Source: VXRD01 sp965242535 | GTDB lineage: Bacteria; Latescibacterota; UBA2968 | DNA length: 64,000 bases | NCBI GenBank assembly: GCA_965242535.1 | Contig: OZ251458.1 | Coordinates: forward strand, 3,844,001 to 3,908,000 | Reading direction: 5' to 3' | Shown: positions 60,539 to 64,000 of the stretch, in pieces | How positions within the stretch are numbered: position 1 is the first letter of the stretch | Layout: the number at the start of each line of letters is the position of its first letter | Notes under the pieces: generated by a model | Seen by the model: only the letters and a program-made list of their open reading frames with translations | What the model was told of the DNA's origin: nothing | Database searches by the model: none | Translations under genes and position numbers: made by a program

Positions 60539-61890
60539 CAGGATTTGTACGCGGCGAGGACGCGGTCAAAGGCGCGGGCGGTTTGTTCGAGATCGGTGGG
60601 ATTGTGAACCGCGGAGATCACGCCGCCAGGCCATGGCATTATGTCCACGCCTTCGGCGAGCATGCCACAGCGCAGCGCGTGAATTTGCTCGCTAGACGCG
60701 CCGCCTTTGAGCACGGCAGGCGGCACTTTTCCGGCGTAGATATCCGAGTGGGTATAAGTCTGATCTTCGGACAAGGGCAAGATGTGAAAGCCGGAAAATT
60801 CGCCATAGACGAGCCAGTTCAGGCCGCGTTTTTGAATGGCGTCGGCGAGCGCGTTTCTCAGGATTTCGCCGTTTTGGTTGGCGCGATCCGCGATTCCATC
60901 TTCCGCGACCAATTTGAGGGTGGTCAGCCCGGCGCGCGCCGAAATGGGGTTGGCATTAAACGTGCCCTGGTGTGGCACGCGGCGTTTGTCATTCCACAAA
61001 GCCCCGTCGCGATGGGTCATGACGTCGAGCAAATCCGCGCGGCCTGCGATGGCGCCGCCGGGAAAACCGCCCGCGACGATTTTGGCAAACAGCGCCAGGT
61101 CGGGCGCGATGCCGTAGTATTCCTGAGCACCCCCGGGCGCGACTCGAAACCCGGTGATGACTTCGTCAAAAATGAGCAACACACCGCGTTCTCGCGTGAG
61201 TGCGCGGAGCTGGCGCAAAAATTCCCCTCGCGTGGGCACGCGCCCAAAACTCGCCCCGGTCGGCTCTAAAATCGCGGCGGCAATGTCGTCGCGGCTGTCG
61301 AGTGCCCGCGCGACTTGGTCGATGTCGTTGGGATCGCACAGCACGGTGTTTTCGACATTGTCTTCCGTAATCCCACTCGGCGGCGTGCCGTCAAAATTAG
61401 ACGAGGCCGCAAAAGCGACCTGATCGTGCCAGCCGTGAAAATGGGTCGCAAAGCGCAGGATTTTGGGTTTGCCTTTGAAAGCCCGCGCCACGCGCAAGGC
61501 CAAAAGGCTGGCCTCGGTGCCCGATGCGGTAAAGCGCACTTTGTCCGCGCAAGGCACCATCCGAATGATTTGCTCTGCCCATTCGAGTTCGAGTTCGTGC
61601 GACGCGCCGTAGTGCGTTCCCATGCCGAGTTGCTCGCGCACGGCTTCGGTCACTCGGGGATGGTTGTGACCCAAAATCAACGCGCCGTGCCCGCCGAAAT
61701 AGTCGATGTATTCGCGTCCATCCACATCCCATTTGCGCGCGCCCTGGGCGCGTTCGACAAAGATCGGATAGGGCTTTAGGTGGCGCGTATCGTGTGTAAC
61801 CCCACTGGGAAATGTTTCGCGCGCCCGCTGGTACAGCGCACGCGATCTCGGGGTTCGCGCCATGTATTTTTGAATCGACAGCTCGCTCAT
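60538..61890 (-). CDS. Class III aminotransferase, glutamate-1-semialdehyde aminomutase-like
   Basis: 450 residues. PLP enzyme: FPSGVTHDTR at the start, YIDYFGGHGALILGHNHP, SGTEASLLALRVARAF, FHGWHD, FDEVITGFRVAPGGAQEYYGI, then the Schiff-base Lys in LALFAKIVAGGFPGGAIAG. This matches the HemL-like branch, but the fused GITEDNVENTVLCDPND and the genomic context without other hem genes suggest a catabolic or natural-product aminotransferase, not necessarily heme synthesis. The stop codon sits at the edge of IE164 copy f; the tail AAYKS appears native. Confidence 0.85.
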   Translation of the reverse strand: MSELSIQKYMARTPRSRALYQRARETFPSGVTHDTRHLKPYPIFVERAQGARKWDVDGREYIDYFGGHGALILGHNHPRVTEAVREQLGMGTHYGASHELELEWAEQIIRMVPCADKVRFTASGTEASLLALRVARAFKGKPKILRFATHFHGWHDQVAFAASSNFDGTPPSGITEDNVENTVLCDPNDIDQVARALDSRDDIAAAILEPTGASFGRVPTRGEFLRQLRALTRERGVLLIFDEVITGFRVAPGGAQEYYGIAPDLALFAKIVAGGFPGGAIAGRADLLDVMTHRDGALWNDKRRVPHQGTFNANPISARAGLTTLKLVAEDGIADRANQNGEILRNALADAIQKRGLNWLVYGEFSGFHILPLSEDQTYTHSDIYAGKVPPAVLKGGASSEQIHALRCGMLAEGVDIMPWPGGVISAVHNPTDLEQTARAFDRVLAAYKS

Positions 61891-61999
61891 TTTTCTTCCT
61901 TTCGGTTATCCGATGGTCACATTGCCCGCGCATGGTACGGGGCCGAGGAGGCAACGCCAACGCGAATGACAACTGCCTTGCATATCTTCAAACATTGTC

Positions 62000-62326
62000 T
62001 TATCTTGGTCGACAATTCTCGGCGACTTTCCGTTTCAAACGGGCGACCGTATCCGGGCCGAGGCCATTTTCCGGTGCAACGCTTTCTCGGTCATCCAGCA
62101 CAGATCGAATCTCGTCAAAAGACGCCCGCCCCAATTTTTCGAGCAAGGTCGTAAATGCAGTGCGTTGCGAGTCTGTGTCAGACACGGCTTGGACAATATG
62201 GGACAGGGTCGCTTCACGAGTCAGTGCATAGACGATATACTGATTGAGTGAAATACCTTCCCGATTTGCCCGTTGGGACAAGAGTTTGTGGAGTGTGTCC
62301 GGCAGGCGGAGTGTTAAGCGGCTCAT
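62000..62326 (-). CDS. Ribbon-helix-helix (HicB/Arc-like) antitoxin-type protein
   Basis: 108 residues. The N-terminus MSRLTLRLPDTLHKLLSQRANREGISLNQYI is an RHH DNA-binding motif (TLRLP strand, then two helices). The C-terminal 50 residues (TTLLEKLGRASFDEIRSVLDDRE) are helical. Such proteins are usually antitoxins that repress their own operon, but no toxin frame is seen on either side; a 29-codon frame starting MFEDMQG lies just downstream at 61907-61996 and is not recognised. A promoter precedes the gene. Confidence 0.7.
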   Translation of the reverse strand: MSRLTLRLPDTLHKLLSQRANREGISLNQYIVYALTREATLSHIVQAVSDTDSQRTAFTTLLEKLGRASFDEIRSVLDDRESVAPENGLGPDTVARLKRKVAENCRPR

Positions 62327-62348
62327 ATCTCATCTTCTCCTTGGCACT

Positions 62349-62377
62349 ATTGTAGCATCTTATTTCGCGTTTTGCAA
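62349..62377 (-). promoter_or_regulatory. Sigma-70-type promoter of the RHH gene
   Basis: Minus strand TTGCAA (62372-62377), 17 bp spacer, TACAAT (62349-62354), 23 bp before the start; AAGGAGAAG is the ribosome site. Confidence 0.65.
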
Positions 62378-62429
62378 GTCTGAATATCGCCGAATCTCCT
62401 TACATCGTTTTAACCATCGGGGGCATGCC

Positions 62430-63263
62430 ATGTCTCAAGCCATTCTCGAGCCAAAAGGTACCGCGCATCTCACGCAGGCACAGGTGGCGCGATTTGTGGA
62501 GAACGGGTTTGTCGTCGTTCCGGGATTGATCGATCCGGACCGCGTCAATGCGGGGCTGAAGGAGTTGAAGGACAAGACCGGGATCGCGCCATACAATGCC
62601 GAGACCTGGCCCGTGGATAAGGCGGGGATGCACGTGGGGCAGGAGGGCATTGCGTTTGACCGAGCGGTGTGCGTGTCGCCGCAAATGGAGGCCGTGGTGC
62701 GGGAACTGGCCGGGGCCGCGGTGACGTGCGAGCGCGGGTTGGGGCCCATTTTGCGGTTTCCGCAACCGGGGCGCAAGCGCTTTGAACCGGGCGGGGGGCA
62801 CATCGATGGCACGCGCCAAGGGAATGGCCTCACGATGTACCCGACCCATTTTTATCTCTTGGTGATGGCTTATTTGACGGACACAAACGAACGCGACGGG
62901 GCGTTCACCGTTTGGCCGGGCAGTCCGCGGCAGGTGTTTGCATGGGCGTATTGCAATGGCATGGATTTGGGCGAGAAATGGCGCGCAACGGGCAGTACGG
63001 GCGCGCCGGACATTCCGCTCAACGACCCCATGCCGGTGGTTGCGCGAGCAGGCGACGTGGCGATTTGCCATTACTTGATGGTGCATGCGAGTTCCGCCAA
63101 CCGCGGCGATCACGTCCGCGTCGGGCTTCACGGATGGCTCAAAGCCGCGGGCGATCATCGCTACGTGCCCAAAGCAGGGCCGCCGCAACGCGACTGGACG
63201 CCGTTGGACTGGATTTTGAGAACGGACGACTTAAATGGGGAAAGGAGGTCTTCGGGAGCTTGA
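62430..63263 (+). CDS. Phytanoyl-CoA dioxygenase (PhyH) family oxygenase
   Basis: 277 residues from the ATG at 62430. Fe(II)/2-oxoglutarate oxygenase fold: VARFVENGFVVVPGLIDPDRV start, H-x-D iron ligands in GGHIDGTR, the distal His in CHYLMVHASSANRGDH, and Arg in RVGLHGW for 2-oxoglutarate. LVMAYLTDTNERDGAFTVWPGSP is typical of PhyH. The family hydroxylates a very wide range of substrates and is strongly expanded in Latescibacterota and Poribacteria. The TonB receptor gene follows 74 bp downstream on the same strand. Confidence 0.88.
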   Translation: MSQAILEPKGTAHLTQAQVARFVENGFVVVPGLIDPDRVNAGLKELKDKTGIAPYNAETWPVDKAGMHVGQEGIAFDRAVCVSPQMEAVVRELAGAAVTCERGLGPILRFPQPGRKRFEPGGGHIDGTRQGNGLTMYPTHFYLLVMAYLTDTNERDGAFTVWPGSPRQVFAWAYCNGMDLGEKWRATGSTGAPDIPLNDPMPVVARAGDVAICHYLMVHASSANRGDHVRVGLHGWLKAAGDHRYVPKAGPPQRDWTPLDWILRTDDLNGERRSSGA

Positions 63264-63337
63264 GATTTTTCGTAATTGCCGTTCATCGCAGCGGGGGAAT
63301 CGTCCCCTCGCAAAATGACACACAAAGGAGTTGACAC

Positions 63338-64000
63338 ATGAAGCGAATGTATTTGCTCTTTGCGCTTTCCCTTTTCGCGGTATCTCAGGCGTTTGCCGGT
63401 ACCACGGGAAAGGTCGCAGGCGTGGTGAAAGACGCCCAAACCGGCGAGGTGTTGCCCGGCGCGAATGTCGTCGTGATCGGCACGCGCTTGGGCGCGACAA
63501 CCGATATCAATGGCGCGTATTTCATCCTCAATGTTCCGCCCGGCCTCTTGGAGGTGCAGGCGTCGATGGTGGGCTATGCCAAGATCACGCAGACCGATGT
63601 GCGCGTGAAAATCGATCAGACCGCCAAGCTCAATTTTGAGTTGCGCGAAGAGGCACTTCAAGGGGATGAGATTTTGGTGGTGGCCGTGCGTCCGCCCGTG
63701 GAGATCGACCTGACCGCGAGCAAACAGACGATGACCACCTCGGAATTGCAGTTGAGTTGGGCCAACACGGTGGAAGAGGCCGTGGAAACCCAGTCTGGCG
63801 TGGGGGTTCGGGGAAGTATCCGCGGAGGGTACGGCATCAACGCCGCCTATATTATCGATGGGGTGGATGTGCGGGACAGCAATACCCAATCCAGCTTTGT
63901 CGTGACCAATACGGCGGCCATTCAGGAAATGGAGGTTTTGTCCGGCGGGTACAACGCGGAATACGGGCAGGCCAACGATGCGATCATCAACATCGTGACC
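63338..64000 (+). CDS. TonB-dependent receptor with carboxypeptidase-regulatory-like domain (partial, runs off the end)
   Basis: First 221 residues. AAAGGAG before the ATG. Signal peptide MKRMYLLFALSLFAVSQAFA, then the carrier domain (GKVAGVVKDAQTGEVLPGANVVV, INGAYFILNVPPGLLEV), then the plug with VEEAVETQSGVGVRGSIRGG, YIIDGVDVRDS, IQEMEVLSGGYNAEYGQANDAIINIVT. The plug lacks a classic TonB box at the visible position. This CarboxypepD_reg plus plug type without SusD is common in Bacteroidota-like and Latescibacterota genomes. Confidence 0.88.
   Translation, partial: MKRMYLLFALSLFAVSQAFAGTTGKVAGVVKDAQTGEVLPGANVVVIGTRLGATTDINGAYFILNVPPGLLEVQASMVGYAKITQTDVRVKIDQTAKLNFELREEALQGDEILVVAVRPPVEIDLTASKQTMTTSELQLSWANTVEEAVETQSGVGVRGSIRGGYGINAAYIIDGVDVRDSNTQSSFVVTNTAAIQEMEVLSGGYNAEYGQANDAIINIVT

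Overview
The window is a 64 kb piece of a Gram-negative bacterial chromosome. LolC/E permeases, two TonB-dependent receptors, a TolC-type lipoprotein and a polysaccharide-export protein indicate an outer membrane. HprK with Hpf, many small-molecule and sugar-catabolism enzymes (PhyH oxygenase, two xylose-isomerase-like TIM barrels, an MLE-type enolase-superfamily enzyme, an altronate-dehydratase-like protein, an LLM flavoenzyme) and a DUF6785-type membrane protein resemble gene sets of Latescibacterota or Poribacteria. That placement is an inference; the window has no rRNA or other strong phylogenetic marker.

Layout. 0-15 kb: the end of a membrane protein, a DUF2442 gene beside a truncated partner, a HAD hydrolase, argG, a SagB-type nitroreductase, a DHCR7-like sterol reductase, a secreted beta-helix protein, an HsdR-N protein, two LolC/E permeases, a broken Sel1 gene, a sugar isomerase, a 2-hydroxyacid dehydrogenase and an SDR. 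15-23 kb: a type III-B CRISPR-Cas (Cmr) operon whose Cas10 has no HD domain but keeps GGDD, with an embedded CARF effector and an upstream truncated effector fragment; there is no CRISPR array. 23-32.5 kb: a TonB receptor, an epimerase, and an rsbW-like/hpf/hprK/TPR lipoprotein/aspartate kinase run with a strong promoter in front. 32.8-34.5 kb: an IS110 element nested in small repeats. 34.5-42.5 kb: SLBB export protein, thrB, hemW, lepB, IS4, lepA. 42.7-64 kb: catabolic genes, an envelope gene, ogg, a GT39-like membrane protein, an orphan LolD-type ATPase, tRNA-Phe, a class III aminotransferase, an RHH protein, PhyH, and the start of another TonB receptor.

The most striking property is dense small non-autonomous mobile DNA with a readable nesting order. 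One family of about 400-430 bp (called IE400/IE430 here) occurs about ten times. A 164 bp family (IE164) occurs five times at exactly that length plus once split. Two palindromic REP families (REP-A, REP-B) are scattered. IE430 sits in REP-A hairpin loops with 8 bp target duplications, an IS4 element sits in the hairpin loop of IE400 with a 7 bp duplication, IE164 sits in IE400/IE430 at TA dinucleotides, and IS110 plus REP-A splits an IE164. These insertions truncate, separate or supply termini to neighbouring genes: a DUF4160-like gene, a Sel1 gene, a CRISPR effector, lepA-lepB, lolC and an aminotransferase. Several genes also carry frameshifts or an in-frame stop (Sel1, a coiled-coil envelope protein, lepB).
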